NCBI RefSeq assembly: GCF_030345075.1 | Contig: NZ_CP128361.1 | Span: 3,348,001 to 3,412,000, forward strand | DNA from: Solwaraspora sp. WMMA2065 | Lineage (GTDB): Bacteria > Actinomycetota > Actinomycetes > Mycobacteriales > Micromonosporaceae | DNA: 64,000 nt | Direction of reading: 5' to 3' | Shown: positions 18,356-27,101 of the stretch, in pieces | How positions within the stretch are numbered: position 1 is the stretch's first letter | Layout of the letters: each line of letters opens with the position of its first letter | Position numbers and translations under genes: made by a program | Notes under the pieces: generated by a model | Told to the model about the DNA's origin: nothing | The model's input: the letters and a program-made list of their open reading frames with translations, nothing else | Databases searched by the model: none

Positions 18356-19741
18356 CTATCCCACGTCCAGTGCCAGCAGATCGGCCTCGGTCTCCCGACG
18401 GACGATCACCCGGGCCGCTCCGTCGCGGACCGCGATAACCGGCGGCCGGGGCACATGGTTGTAGTTGCTCGCCATGCTCCGGCAGTACGCCCCCGTGCCC
18501 GGCACCGCGAGAAGATCTCCCGGCTGCACGTCGGCGGGCAGGAATTCATCCTTCACCACGATGTCCCCGGACTCACAATGCTTTCCCACGACGCGGGCGA
18601 GGATCGGCGCCGCGGTCGACGCCCGGGAGGCGACCGTCGCCGAGTAGGAGGCGTCGTAGAGGGCGGTACGGATGTTGTCGCTCATCCCGCCGTCGACGCT
18701 GACGTAGCTGCGGATGCCGTCGACGTCCTTGACGGTGCCGACCTGGTAGAGGGTGAACACCGCCGGGCCGATGATCGCCCGGCCCGGCTCGACCGACAGG
18801 TGCGGCACGGCCAGCCGCAACGCCTCACACTCACTGTCCACGATCTTGTTCATCCGCTTGGCCAGCTCGTGGGCCGGCGCCGGGTCGTCCTGGGTGGTGT
18901 AGGCGATCCCGAACCCGCCGCCGAGATCCAGCTCGGGCAGCTCGACGCCGCGCGCGTCGCGGATCTGCGCCTGCAGCGCCAGCACCCGCCGGGCGGACAC
19001 CTCGAACCCGCCGGCGTCGAAGATCTGCGAGCCGATGTGCGAGTGCAGCCCGCGCAGCTCCAGCACCCCCTCGTCGAGGATCCGGGCGGCCGCCTCGAAC
19101 GCCGCCCCGCCGGCCAGCGAGAAGCCGAACTTCTGGTCCTCGTGGGCGGTGGCGATGAACTCGTGGGTGTGCGCCTCGACCCCGACGGTGACCCGGACCA
19201 GCACCTTCGGCCGGACCCCCCGGTCACGGGCCAGCGTGGTCAGCCGGTCGATCTCGTCGAACGAGTCGACGATGATCCGGCCCACCCCGGCGTCCAGCGC
19301 CCGGGTCAGCTCGGCGACGCTCTTGTTGTTGCCGTGCAGGCCGATCCGCTCCGGCGGCATCCCGGCCGACAACGCGACGGCCAGCTCACCGCCGGTGCAG
19401 ACATCCAGGTGCAGGCCCTCCTCGGCGATGATCCGCACCACCGCCCGGCACAGGAACGCCTTGCCGGCGTAGTAGACGTCCTGGCCGGCGAAGGCGGCCC
19501 GGAAGTCGCGGCAGCGGGCCCGCAGGTCGTCCTCGTCGAGCAGGTACGCCGGGGTGCCGTACTCGGCGGCCAGCTCCCGTACGTCCCGGCCGCCGACGGT
19601 GATCGACCCGGCGTCCGCCCGGGTCACCGTCCGCGGCCACAGCTGCGGCAGCAGGATGTTGACGTCATCCGGGGTACGCAGCCAGCCCGGCCCCCGGCTG
19701 CCGAGGTCACCGTGCAGGGCCCCGGCCTCGTGTGCGCGCAC
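18356..19741 (-). CDS. lysA: Diaminopimelate decarboxylase
   Basis: This 461-residue PLP enzyme makes lysine from meso-diaminopimelate. The PLP lysine is in YYAGKAFLC (about residue 93). HSHIGSQIF, DLGGGFGI and EPGRAI are the other family signatures, and the CESGDI segment near the C-terminus supplies the substrate-contacting cysteine. A 15-20 residue N-terminal extension follows the GTG start. It lies between argS upstream and hom downstream on the same strand. Confidence 0.96.
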   Translation of the reverse strand: MRAHEAGALHGDLGSRGPGWLRTPDDVNILLPQLWPRTVTRADAGSITVGGRDVRELAAEYGTPAYLLDEDDLRARCRDFRAAFAGQDVYYAGKAFLCRAVVRIIAEEGLHLDVCTGGELAVALSAGMPPERIGLHGNNKSVAELTRALDAGVGRIIVDSFDEIDRLTTLARDRGVRPKVLVRVTVGVEAHTHEFIATAHEDQKFGFSLAGGAAFEAAARILDEGVLELRGLHSHIGSQIFDAGGFEVSARRVLALQAQIRDARGVELPELDLGGGFGIAYTTQDDPAPAHELAKRMNKIVDSECEALRLAVPHLSVEPGRAIIGPAVFTLYQVGTVKDVDGIRSYVSVDGGMSDNIRTALYDASYSATVASRASTAAPILARVVGKHCESGDIVVKDEFLPADVQPGDLLAVPGTGAYCRSMASNYNHVPRPPVIAVRDGAARVIVRRETEADLLALDVG

Positions 19742-19795
19742 GGCGCTACCGTCCTTCGTCGTGGATGGATCTGGGTCTGGGTACGTCGGCCGGGG

Positions 19796-21460
19796 TCACA
19801 TCCGCTCGGGCGCCGAGACGCCGAGCAGGTCCAGGCCGTTGGCGATCACCGTACGGGTGGCGTCGTTGAGCCACAGCCGGGCCCGGTGCCGGTCGGTGAT
19901 CTCCTCGTCGCCGAGCGGCATGATCCGGCACTTGTCGTAGAACCGGTGGTACGCCCCGGCCAGCTCCTCAAGGTAGCGGGCGATCCGGTGCGGCTCACGC
20001 AGCTCAGCGGCGGAGGCGACCACGGCGGGGAACTCGCCGAGCGCCTTGAGCAGCTCGTTCTCCTTCTCATGGTCGAGCAGCTCGGGCCGGAAGTCGTCCG
20101 GCCCGCCCCGCTGCAGCCCTACCTCGGCCGCGTTGCGGGCCACACTGGCGGTCCGGGCGGCGACGTACTGCACGTAGAAGACCGGGTTGTCGTTCTTGGC
20201 CCGGGTCCACCGCTCCACGTCGATGTCGATCGGCGAGTCGGACGAGTAGCGGGCCAGTGCGTACCGGGCGGCGTCGACGCCGATCGCCTCGACCAGGTCC
20301 TCCAGGGTGACCACGGTGCCGGCCCGCTTGGACATCCGCACCGGCGTCCCCTCGCGCACCAGGTTCACCAGCTGCCCGATCAGGATCTCCAGGGTCTGAT
20401 CCGGGTCGTCGCCGAAGCAGGCCGCCATCGCCCGCAGCCGGCCGATGTAGCCGTGGTGGTCGGCACCGAGCATGATCACGACCTGGTCGAAGCCGCGCTC
20501 CCGCTTGTCCAGGTAGTAGGCGCAGTCGGCGGCGAAGTAGGTCCATTCGCCGTTGGACTTGCGCAGCACCCGGTCCTTGTCGTCGCCGAAGTCGGTGCTG
20601 CGCAGCCAGGTCGCGCCGTCGCGCTGGTAGGTGCGCCCCTGCTCGCCCAGCCGGGTCAACGCCAGCTCCAGCTCGCCCCGGGCGTGCAGGTCCTTCTCGT
20701 TGAAGTACGTGTCGAAGTGCACCCCGAACCCGGCCAGCGACGCCTTGATCTCGTCGAACATCAACGCCACGCCCTCGACCCGGAACAGCTCCCGGGCGGC
20801 GTCGTCGTCGAGGTCACGGACCTCGGGGTGTTTGGCGGCCACGGCACCGGCGATGTCGGCGATGTACGCCCCGCCGTACCCGTCCTCGGGCGCCGCCTCG
20901 CCCCGCGCGGCGGCGAGCAGCGAGTTGGCGAACCGGTCGATCTGGGAGCCGGCGTCGTTGAAGTAGTACTCGGTGCCGACGTCGGCCCCGGTGGCCCGCA
21001 GGATCCGGGCGAGCGCGTCACCGACGGCCGCCCAGCGGGTGCCACCGAGGTGCACCGGGCCGGTCGGATTGGCCGAGACGAACTCCAGGTTGAGCCGGCG
21101 GCCGGTCAGGCGGGTGCTGTGGCCGTACTCCCGGCCGGCCAGGACCACGGTGCGGGCCAGCGCCCCGGCGGCGGCCGAGTCGAGTCGGATGTTCAGGAAG
21201 CCCGGCCCGGCGATCTCCACCGAGGCGATCCCGTCGGCCTCGCTGAGCGCGGCGGCCAGCGCGGCGGCCAGCTCACGTGGGGCGGTGCCGACTCGCTTCG
21301 CCAGTTGCAACGCCAGGTTCGAGGCGTAGTCGCCGTGGTCTGGGTTGCGCGGACGCTCGACGGTGACCACGTCGGGGAGTAAAGATAGATCGATGTCACG
21401 GTCGACGAAGACCGACCGGGCCGCGGCGCGGACGAGCTCAGCGAGATTGGCGGGAGTCAC
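19796..21460 (-). CDS. argS: Arginyl-tRNA synthetase
   Basis: This 554-residue class-I synthetase has the HIGH-equivalent motif in PTGPVHLGG (about residue 125) and the KMSKS-equivalent in RMSKRAGT (about 350). The DALR anticodon-binding domain ends the protein. The GTG at 21460 is preferred; a TTG directly upstream (21463) could also serve. No strong ribosome-binding site is visible. lysA follows 54 bp downstream. Confidence 0.95.
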   Translation of the reverse strand: MTPANLAELVRAAARSVFVDRDIDLSLLPDVVTVERPRNPDHGDYASNLALQLAKRVGTAPRELAAALAAALSEADGIASVEIAGPGFLNIRLDSAAAGALARTVVLAGREYGHSTRLTGRRLNLEFVSANPTGPVHLGGTRWAAVGDALARILRATGADVGTEYYFNDAGSQIDRFANSLLAAARGEAAPEDGYGGAYIADIAGAVAAKHPEVRDLDDDAARELFRVEGVALMFDEIKASLAGFGVHFDTYFNEKDLHARGELELALTRLGEQGRTYQRDGATWLRSTDFGDDKDRVLRKSNGEWTYFAADCAYYLDKRERGFDQVVIMLGADHHGYIGRLRAMAACFGDDPDQTLEILIGQLVNLVREGTPVRMSKRAGTVVTLEDLVEAIGVDAARYALARYSSDSPIDIDVERWTRAKNDNPVFYVQYVAARTASVARNAAEVGLQRGGPDDFRPELLDHEKENELLKALGEFPAVVASAAELREPHRIARYLEELAGAYHRFYDKCRIMPLGDEEITDRHRARLWLNDATRTVIANGLDLLGVSAPERM

Positions 21461-21565
21461 CAAGGCATGTTACCGGGGGTAGACTCGTGGCCTTGGCGGC
21501 GACCCTCACCTGCTGTGTCCCCGCTGAATGCCCCTTGACCGACCGACCTGACGAGGCACCACACC

Positions 21566-22453
21566 ATGAGCATCAGCACCCAGGGTGGCGACAACCGCAA
21601 CCCTTCCTCCGTGGTCAGCACCGGCAAGCCGGCGGCCGGCGGCAAGCCCCGGACCGACGATAAGGCCGCGGGCAAGCCGGCGAAGGGCAAATCGGCGAGC
21701 GGCCGGGGCGGTGGCGCCCCGGCCGCCCGGGCCGCTGGCGGCAAGACCAGCGGCAAGGCCGGCAAGGGCGGCCGCAAGCCGGTCAAACCGGTCAAGGTCA
21801 CCCAGGAGCGCAACTGGGGTCCGATCGCGCTGATGGTCGGCGTCGGGGTGCTGGCCACCGCGATCATCGGGTACGGGGCCTACGCGGTCTCCCAGGAGGC
21901 CCGGTCGTGGCAGGACCGCGCCTCGGACATCACCGACCTGGTCAACTACCGGGAGTCCAACCCGGCGGCGGTGCAGCCAATGGCCGGCAAGCAGTCACAC
22001 GAGTGGGGGCCGCTGGAGTACGAGATCCAGCCGCCGGTCGGCAGCAGCCACAACCCGAACTGGCAGAACTGCATGGGTGACGTCTACGACGCGCCGATCG
22101 CCAGTGAGCACGCCGTGCACAGCCTGGAGCACGGCGCGGTCTGGCTCACCTACCAGGAAGGTCTGCCCGCCGACCAGGTCGAAACGCTGGCCAGCAAGAT
22201 CCGGGGCAACGAATTCACCTTGATGAGCCCGTTCGAGGGCCTGGAGTCGGCGGTCTCGCTGCAGGCGTGGGGCTACCAGTTGGCCGTCGACGACGTCAAC
22301 GACCCACGGATCGACGAGTTCATCCGGGCGTTGCGGCAGAACGCCACCGTCGAGCCGGGCGCCACCTGCTCGGGTGGGATCACCGCCACCGGCACCACCC
22401 CGCGTGACATCGGCGCCCAGGAGCAGCAGATGGACGGCGGCGCCGGGTCGTGA
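21566..22453 (+). CDS. DUF3105 membrane-anchored protein
   Basis: This 295-residue protein has a Lys/Gly/Ala-rich cytoplasmic N-terminus (residues 1-80), one membrane segment (about 88-112) and an extracytoplasmic DUF3105 domain. Conserved family features are HEWGPLEYEIQPPVGSSHNP, NCMGDVYD and HSLEHGAVWLTY, whose histidines could bind metal. The function is unknown. Its stop overlaps the GTG start of the DUF305 gene (GTGA), and this DUF3105-DUF305 pairing recurs in actinobacteria. The Lys-rich tail may bind nucleic acid or lipid. Confidence 0.88.
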   Translation: MSISTQGGDNRNPSSVVSTGKPAAGGKPRTDDKAAGKPAKGKSASGRGGGAPAARAAGGKTSGKAGKGGRKPVKPVKVTQERNWGPIALMVGVGVLATAIIGYGAYAVSQEARSWQDRASDITDLVNYRESNPAAVQPMAGKQSHEWGPLEYEIQPPVGSSHNPNWQNCMGDVYDAPIASEHAVHSLEHGAVWLTYQEGLPADQVETLASKIRGNEFTLMSPFEGLESAVSLQAWGYQLAVDDVNDPRIDEFIRALRQNATVEPGATCSGGITATGTTPRDIGAQEQQMDGGAGS

Positions 22454-23199
22454 CCACCAGGACGGAGACGGACGCGATGGCCGACACCGGGCGGGGGCCC
22501 GTCGACGGGCCGGCGACGCAGGACCGGCCGGCCTACCCGGCCGGCGGGGATCCGACCGATCCGCCGACGCCCGGTGGCGATGCGGCCGAAACCAGCCGCC
22601 GTGGCCGGTTCGGCACCGCGTGGCTGGCCGCAGCCGTCGTGGTCGGTCTCCTGCTCGGGTACGCCGCCGGCCTGCTCACCCCCGGTCTGCTGCGTCCCGG
22701 CGACGCCTCGCCGGAGGCCGGGTTCGCCCGGGACATGTCGACCCACCACGCGCAGGCCGTGGAGATGTCGATGATCGTGCTGGAGCGCAGCGAGAACCCG
22801 GCGGTGCGGACCCTCGCCAGCGACATCGCGCTGACCCAGCAGAGCCAGATCGGCATGATGCAGACCTGGCTACGTGAGTGGGGCCTGGAGCCGACCGGCA
22901 CCCAGCCCCGGATGGACTGGATGGAAACCACCGGCGAGTGGGCGGTGGTCGACGGTCTGATGCCGGGGATGGCCACCGACGCGCAGCGGGCCGAGCTGAG
23001 GGCGGCCACCGGTGCCGAGGTGGACCGGCTGTACCTGTCGCTGATGCTCACCCACCACCTGGGCGGCATTCACATGGCCGACGGGGTGCTCGAGCTCTCC
23101 GACGACGAGGATGTGCGCTGGCTGGCCGAGTCGATGGTGAGCGGCCAGCAGAAGGAGATCGAGCTGATCCGTACCCTGCAGTCCCAGGTCGGCGGCTGA
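22450..23199 (+). CDS. DUF305 exported four-helix protein
   Basis: This 249-residue protein has a disordered N-terminus, one membrane/signal segment (about 55-78) and two DUF305 repeats. Each repeat begins with a His pair: MSTHHAQAVEM (about 97) and MLTHHLGGIHM (about 199). DUF305 is a ferritin-like helical fold, and the His/Met/Asp positions suggest metal binding, possibly copper. The function is unproven. It is translationally coupled to the DUF3105 gene. A strong hairpin at 23245-23272 ends the unit. Confidence 0.9.
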   Translation: MTTRTETDAMADTGRGPVDGPATQDRPAYPAGGDPTDPPTPGGDAAETSRRGRFGTAWLAAAVVVGLLLGYAAGLLTPGLLRPGDASPEAGFARDMSTHHAQAVEMSMIVLERSENPAVRTLASDIALTQQSQIGMMQTWLREWGLEPTGTQPRMDWMETTGEWAVVDGLMPGMATDAQRAELRAATGAEVDRLYLSLMLTHHLGGIHMADGVLELSDDEDVRWLAESMVSGQQKEIELIRTLQSQVGG

Positions 23200-23244
23200 C
23201 ACCGCACCGCCCGACGGCGGCCCTGTGCTTACCGGCACCGCCCC

Positions 23245-23272
23245 GCCCGTCCCGGTCTCTGCCGGGGCGGGC
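23245..23272 (+). terminator. Terminator hairpin of the DUF3105-DUF305 operon
   Basis: An 11-bp stem (GCCCGTCCCGG / CCGGGGCGGGC, one G-T wobble) with a 6-nt loop sits 45 bp after the DUF305 stop codon. It lacks a T-tract, as is usual in this G+C-rich genome. Confidence 0.6.
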
Positions 23273-23433
23273 GGCGTCGTATCCGCCTTTATCCCGTGGT
23301 ACCCCGCCACCTCCAGCCTTGCCCGTTCCATGCCGCTATACCATGACTTCGCATACTTTGCCGGACTCTACCGTCTCAGACGTTTTCTAGGCACATATCG
23401 CTACCGTCCTGATACAGCCTCGTTGGTCCTAGC

Positions 23434-24129
23434 GTGGGGGCACTTCTTAGCGATACTCGGAGATCGATCACGAGCTGGTGCCGACGGCACACGCTCGGCG
23501 GTGACGGCGCGGTGGCGGCCCGCCGTCGCGGATCACCCACCGGTGACGCTGGCGGGCTGACACCGGAGCAGGAACTCGACCTGATCGGCCTGTTGCGGGG
23601 CCGATGGCCGGAGGACCACGCGCTGGACGACGAGCTGTGGAGCCGTCGTACGGTCGCGACGCTGATCGAGCGACGGTTCGGGCTGACGCTGAGCCCGGCC
23701 GACGTCGGCCACTACCTGGACGCATGGGGGCTGGCGCCCCGGCGGCCGGAGGAACGCGCCTGCGGGCTCTGCGTCGACGCGGTCAACGAGTGGGTGGAGC
23801 GGGTCTACCCGACGGTGCTGCGCGCGGCCCGGGAGCACCGGACGGACCTGTGGTGGCTCGGTCGGACCCGGTTGCACGGCACCACCCCGGCTGCGGACGT
23901 GCTGTCGGCCGCCTCGGTACGCGGCCAGATCCGGTTCATGATCCTGACGCCGTCGATCGATCCGCCGCTGCCGCGCGAGTTCCTGCTGCGGCTGTGCGGA
24001 CCGGACCGGCGCGGGGCGCATCTCGTCGTGGACGGCTCCTGGGCCAGCTCCGAGCTGCCCCGCCGACTGCCTCGGACCATCGTCACGCACCTGCTGCCGA
24101 GCTGCGCCCGCCCGACCCGGTCAGCCTGA
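23434..24129 (+). CDS. IS630-like helix-turn-helix protein, possibly domesticated transposase
   Basis: The N-terminal half (from LTPEQELDLIGLL to DVGHYLDAWGLAPRRP) matches the winged helix-turn-helix of IS630/Tc1-type transposases. The second half keeps only a weak echo of the DDE fold (VRGQIRFMILTPS, AHLVVDGSW) without an obvious full catalytic triad. No inverted repeats were seen. The sequence before about 23510 is less G+C-rich and looks non-coding, so the true start may be GTG 23512 or nearby. It could be a DNA-binding regulator derived from a transposase, or a remnant. Confidence 0.55.
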   Translation: MGALLSDTRRSITSWCRRHTLGGDGAVAARRRGSPTGDAGGLTPEQELDLIGLLRGRWPEDHALDDELWSRRTVATLIERRFGLTLSPADVGHYLDAWGLAPRRPEERACGLCVDAVNEWVERVYPTVLRAAREHRTDLWWLGRTRLHGTTPAADVLSAASVRGQIRFMILTPSIDPPLPREFLLRLCGPDRRGAHLVVDGSWASSELPRRLPRTIVTHLLPSCARPTRSA

Positions 24130-24241
24130 GCAACTCCCGCGTCCCGGCCGGCGACCGGACCACCGCGCCGGCGGGACCGGACACGGCGGATACCGATTCG
24201 GCGACCCGGTGCTGGGTTTGCTAATCTTCCTGGGTCGCTGA

Positions 24242-24313
24242 GCCCCCGTAGCTCAGGGGATAGAGCACCGCCCTCCGGAGGCGGGAGCGCAGGTTCGAAT
24301 CCTGCCGGGGGCA
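24242..24313 (+). tRNA. tRNA-Arg (anticodon CCG)
   Basis: A full cloverleaf is visible: acceptor stem GCCCCCG / CGGGGGC, D-arm GCTC AGGGGAT AGAGC, anticodon stem CCGCC / GGCGG with loop CTCCGGA (anticodon CCG, reading CGG), and T-arm with GGTTCGAATCC. The CCA end is not encoded. Confidence 0.95.
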
Positions 24314-24346
24314 CACTTGCTGAAGAACCTTCGACCTGCACGACAA

Positions 24347-24379
24347 GGCCGCTGACCAGGGCGATTCCAGTCAGCGGCC
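24347..24379 (+). terminator. Terminator downstream of tRNA-Arg
   Basis: A perfect 10-bp stem (GGCCGCTGAC / GTCAGCGGCC) with a 13-nt loop is followed by TTCATTGT. It lies 34 bp after the tRNA and should end its transcript. Confidence 0.75.
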
Positions 24380-24381
24380 TT

Positions 24382-24815
24382 CATTGTCTGTCATACTGTG
24401 TCCGGCCGTCACCGGCCCGTGGCGAGCAGCTGTGCCGAATGCCGCCAGCACGCCCAGCCCTGCCGTGGTGGTCGCCCCGTCGAGTGCGCCGCAGCAGATC
24501 CAGAGCCTGTTCGCCAGCCGCTGCGTCGATGTGCGCGGACCCGATACGCGGGACGGCGCCCCCGTTGCAGCTGTGGGACTGCATCAACGCACCCCAGCAG
24601 CAGTGGCGCCTGTTCTGATGAGAACCAGCTGACCAGCTCTCCGAAGAACCCAGAACTCGACACCGGACGCCAGACGCCGCAATTTTCGCCATCTGCCGAT
24701 CCCGCCACCCCACCGAAGGTATTTCTGCCCGTCGATTTCTCTCGGTATAGGTATCCGCCCCGCGCGACCGTGACAGTCACGGTCTGCCTTTCACACCCCT
24801 ACCTCGGGAGGAACC
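24382..24815. other. Intergenic region, no gene seen
   Basis: This 434-bp stretch has less biased composition and only short reading frames with irregular codon use. It ends with a 19-bp palindrome and the ribosome-binding site (GGGAGG) of the next gene. It probably carries that gene's promoter. Confidence 0.5.
24766..24784. promoter_or_regulatory. 19-bp perfect palindrome upstream of secreted-protein gene
   Basis: GACCGTGACAGTCACGGTC is a perfect inverted repeat around a single central base. It ends 31 bp before the TTG start of the secreted protein gene. Its size and place suit a repressor operator; as RNA it would also make a tight stem close to the ribosome-binding site. Confidence 0.5.
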
Positions 24816-25859
24816 TTGTCCACGCGACTGACGCAACGCGTACGTCGATCAACGCTCGCCCTGGTAACCGCTGCCGCCGTAGCACTGCTGCTGCCGGTCA
24901 GCTCGGCCACGGCGGCGGCGCTGGACCGCTCGACCGGCAGCGGTGCAACCGCCGCACCCGTCGACGTCTTCATGAAGGACCATCCGTCGGACGTCGGGAT
25001 TCAGCCGCACGGCCTGAACCCGATCTGGGCGAGCCCCGACATCAAGGTCTGCCCCACCGCCGTCGAGTGCGCGACCAGCCAGAACCCGATCGTCGGGCAG
25101 ACCAACTACATCTTCATCAAGCTGCGCAACCCCGGACCGTACGGTTCCGGCGGCATGGAGCAGGGTGAGATCCACGTCTACCGGACCACGCCGGGTGGCG
25201 GCGCGACCTGGCCCACCCACTGGACCGAGATCGGCTGGATGTCGGTGCCGGTCTACGCCGGTGTCACCACCGTCACCATTCCCTGGAACGGTGTCCCCGG
25301 CCCGGGGCACTTCTGTCTGCTCGCCCGCTGGGTCTCCCCCAACGACCCGATGGCCTTCGAAGGTCCGAGCAACAGTGTGAACACCCGGAACAACAACAAC
25401 ATCGCCTGGCGCAACGTCGACTCGGTGGCGCTGTCGACCAGCGGGCAGACCGAGGTCCGGCCATTCGCGATCGGCAACGTCCTGCGGGAGCCGACCCGCA
25501 ACAGCGTGGTCTTCAGCGCGGAAGGTGCACCACTGCAGGCCGCTGGCGGGCGGCTCGTGGTGGATCTCGGGCCGACGTTGTTCGCCCGCTGGGTCGAGGG
25601 CGGCATGGCCGGCAAGGGCATCCGGGAGGCGGGCCGTAACCGAGTCGAGATCGTCGAACCGGGCCAGGCCAGTCTGGACAACCTGATGCTCCGGGGCAAC
25701 GAGCGGCTGACCATGCGACTGCTGTTCACCGCCACCAACCCGGTCGATAAGCCGATCGCCGTACTGGTGACGCAGTTCGGCCCGGACGTCGACGGCTCCG
25801 ACCGGGCCGACCTGGGTGGTGTGCGCTACGACGTGACCGTCAGCAAGCAGGACCGTTAG
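24816..25859 (+). CDS. Secreted protein of unknown function
   Basis: This 347-residue protein has a clear Sec signal peptide: basic MSTRLTQRVRRST, a hydrophobic core, and a likely cut after ATA-A near residue 33. The mature part looks beta-rich, with WASPDIKVCP, TNYIFIKLRNPG and a VTIPWNGVPGPGHFCLLARW segment. These resemble the CARDB/Ig-like pieces of some secreted actinobacterial proteins. I do not recognise a family. The TTG start has GGGAGG 4 nt upstream. It lies next to, and converges with, the sigma-factor/S8-protease operon, so it may be a target or substrate of that module. Confidence 0.8.
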   Translation: MSTRLTQRVRRSTLALVTAAAVALLLPVSSATAAALDRSTGSGATAAPVDVFMKDHPSDVGIQPHGLNPIWASPDIKVCPTAVECATSQNPIVGQTNYIFIKLRNPGPYGSGGMEQGEIHVYRTTPGGGATWPTHWTEIGWMSVPVYAGVTTVTIPWNGVPGPGHFCLLARWVSPNDPMAFEGPSNSVNTRNNNNIAWRNVDSVALSTSGQTEVRPFAIGNVLREPTRNSVVFSAEGAPLQAAGGRLVVDLGPTLFARWVEGGMAGKGIREAGRNRVEIVEPGQASLDNLMLRGNERLTMRLLFTATNPVDKPIAVLVTQFGPDVDGSDRADLGGVRYDVTVSKQDR

Positions 25860-25874
25860 CCACCTCGCAGGGCA

Positions 25875-25913
25875 GGGACGGAGGTGGCGTCCGGGACCCG
25901 TGACCTCCGTCCC
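25875..25913. terminator. Bidirectional terminator hairpin
   Basis: A perfect 11-bp stem (GGGACGGAGGT / ACCTCCGTCCC) with a 17-nt loop lies between the converging stop codons of the secreted protein gene and the 154-aa partner gene. It can serve both strands. Confidence 0.7.
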
Positions 25914-25936
25914 GACGAGGTTCCGGATCTGCTGGC

Positions 25937-26401
25937 TCAGCGAAGACTGACCCAGCAGGTCCGGACCTTGTACGTCGCGGTGCTGGCCCGCAGCTGCACC
26001 GGGCCGGTCGGCGGTACGCCCATCGAGAAGAACCCGGCCTCGTCCACCTGGACGTCCTCGTACTGCCCGGCGGCCGACCGGGCGCTGAGCCGGCCCGTCG
26101 CGGCCGGAGAGAGCTGCCCCACCACCCCGGTCGCGGTGACCTCGATGGCGAGGACCACCGGGCCGGAACGGAAGGTCAGCGTCCGGTCGGTACCGCCGGA
26201 CCGGGTCGATCCGGCCGGATCGAGGTCACAGGCCGAGTCGAAGACCAGCTCGGCGACCGCCAGCTCGGCGTCGACGGTCCGCCAGCTGAACGCGGCCAGT
26301 GCCGCGGCCAGGAAGTGCTCCGGCACCGGTCCGGAGTCGCGCAGGGCGGCACCCAGCTCGATCAGCAGCTCGTCGTCACTGTTTGGTGGCCACTGCCGCA
26401 T
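25937..26401 (-). CDS. 154-aa partner protein of the sigma/S8/CHAT module
   Basis: The N-terminal half is helical (DDELLIELGAALR, PVPEHFLAAALAAFSWRTVDAEL). The C-terminal half looks like a small beta-sandwich with alternating strands and a VPPTGPVQLR turn, recalling carboxypeptidase-regulatory-like domains. I know of no assigned function. The ATG at 26401 (or GTG 26404) follows GGAGG and lies inside the 3' end of the sigma-factor gene, a 26-nt overlap, so translation is coupled. Its position suggests it holds, senses or inhibits the sigma factor, or is a substrate of the encoded proteases. Confidence 0.75.
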   Translation of the reverse strand: MRQWPPNSDDELLIELGAALRDSGPVPEHFLAAALAAFSWRTVDAELAVAELVFDSACDLDPAGSTRSGGTDRTLTFRSGPVVLAIEVTATGVVGQLSPAATGRLSARSAAGQYEDVQVDEAGFFSMGVPPTGPVQLRASTATYKVRTCWVSLR

Positions 26402-27101
26402 CACGTTCACCTCCGTTCCCCTGCTGCCCCCCGGGCGGGCCGATCCTGACGTACGGGGCGAGGGCTGGGCAGTTGCGCAGCTTCGCCAAGCATCGGGCCT
26501 GGGTCGGGCCGACACTTCCAGTGGGCATGCCGAGTTGCTCGCCGATCTCACGGTAGCTGGCCGGCGGGTCGGCGACGAGTAGCGTGAGTAGTTCCCGGCA
26601 GCGCGGCGGCAACTCGGCGAGCGCATCACGCAGCGCCTGGCACCGCTCGTCCCGGAGCAGGTCCTCGTCGGGAGTCGTCGGGTCGACCAGCCGGAAGACA
26701 CCGACATGCGCGTCGGTCGACTCGTCGTACGGGTCGAACGGCTGCGTACGCCGGCCGAGCCGCAGCATTCGGTGACACTCCCGTCGGGTGGTGGTCACCA
26801 GCCACGCGGGCAGAGCGTGTGCCTCGCGCAGCCGGCCGAGGTGCTCGACCAGCCGCAGCCAGACGGTCTGGTTGACGTCGGCGGCGTCGGCGTGGTCGAG
26901 CCCGTGGCTGCGGATCACCGCCGCTACCAGCGGGCCGTACCGGTGGACCAGCGCGGACCAGGCGGTCTCGTCGCCGGCGGCGGCAGCGGAAACCAGGTCG
27001 GGGACGGTAGCCGGCGCTGGGTCGGTAGCCGGTGCTGGGTCGGTAGCCGGTGCTGGGTCGGTAGCCGGCGGTGGGTCGGGGACGGCGTCGGGGCTGCTCA
27101 T
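26376..27101 (-). CDS. ECF-type RNA polymerase sigma factor
   Basis: This 241-residue protein has sigma region 2 (about residues 48-112, with the DVNQTVWLRLVEHL and LPAWLVTTTRRECHR segments) and region 4 (about 153-210, with the helix-turn-helix SYREIGEQLGMPTGSVGPTQARCLAKL). The N-terminus is a DPAPAT repeat encoded by 18-bp direct repeats (about 27010-27066). Regions 1 and 3 are absent, as in ECF sigmas. The ATG overlaps the S8 protease stop (ATGA). No classical zinc anti-sigma gene is present; the 154-aa protein downstream is the only candidate partner. Confidence 0.88.
   Translation of the reverse strand: MSSPDAVPDPPPATDPAPATDPAPATDPAPATVPDLVSAAAAGDETAWSALVHRYGPLVAAVIRSHGLDHADAADVNQTVWLRLVEHLGRLREAHALPAWLVTTTRRECHRMLRLGRRTQPFDPYDESTDAHVGVFRLVDPTTPDEDLLRDERCQALRDALAELPPRCRELLTLLVADPPASYREIGEQLGMPTGSVGPTQARCLAKLRNCPALAPYVRIGPPGGQQGNGGERDAAVATKQ

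Noticed and set aside
18297-19795. Lysine riboswitch or T-box upstream of hom, lysA or argS
   Set aside because: The gaps are only about 55-60 bp and show none of the conserved elements.
24242-24313. tRNA-Arg as an integration site for a genomic island
   Set aside because: No second copy of the tRNA 3' end, integrase gene or excision gene was found in the window.
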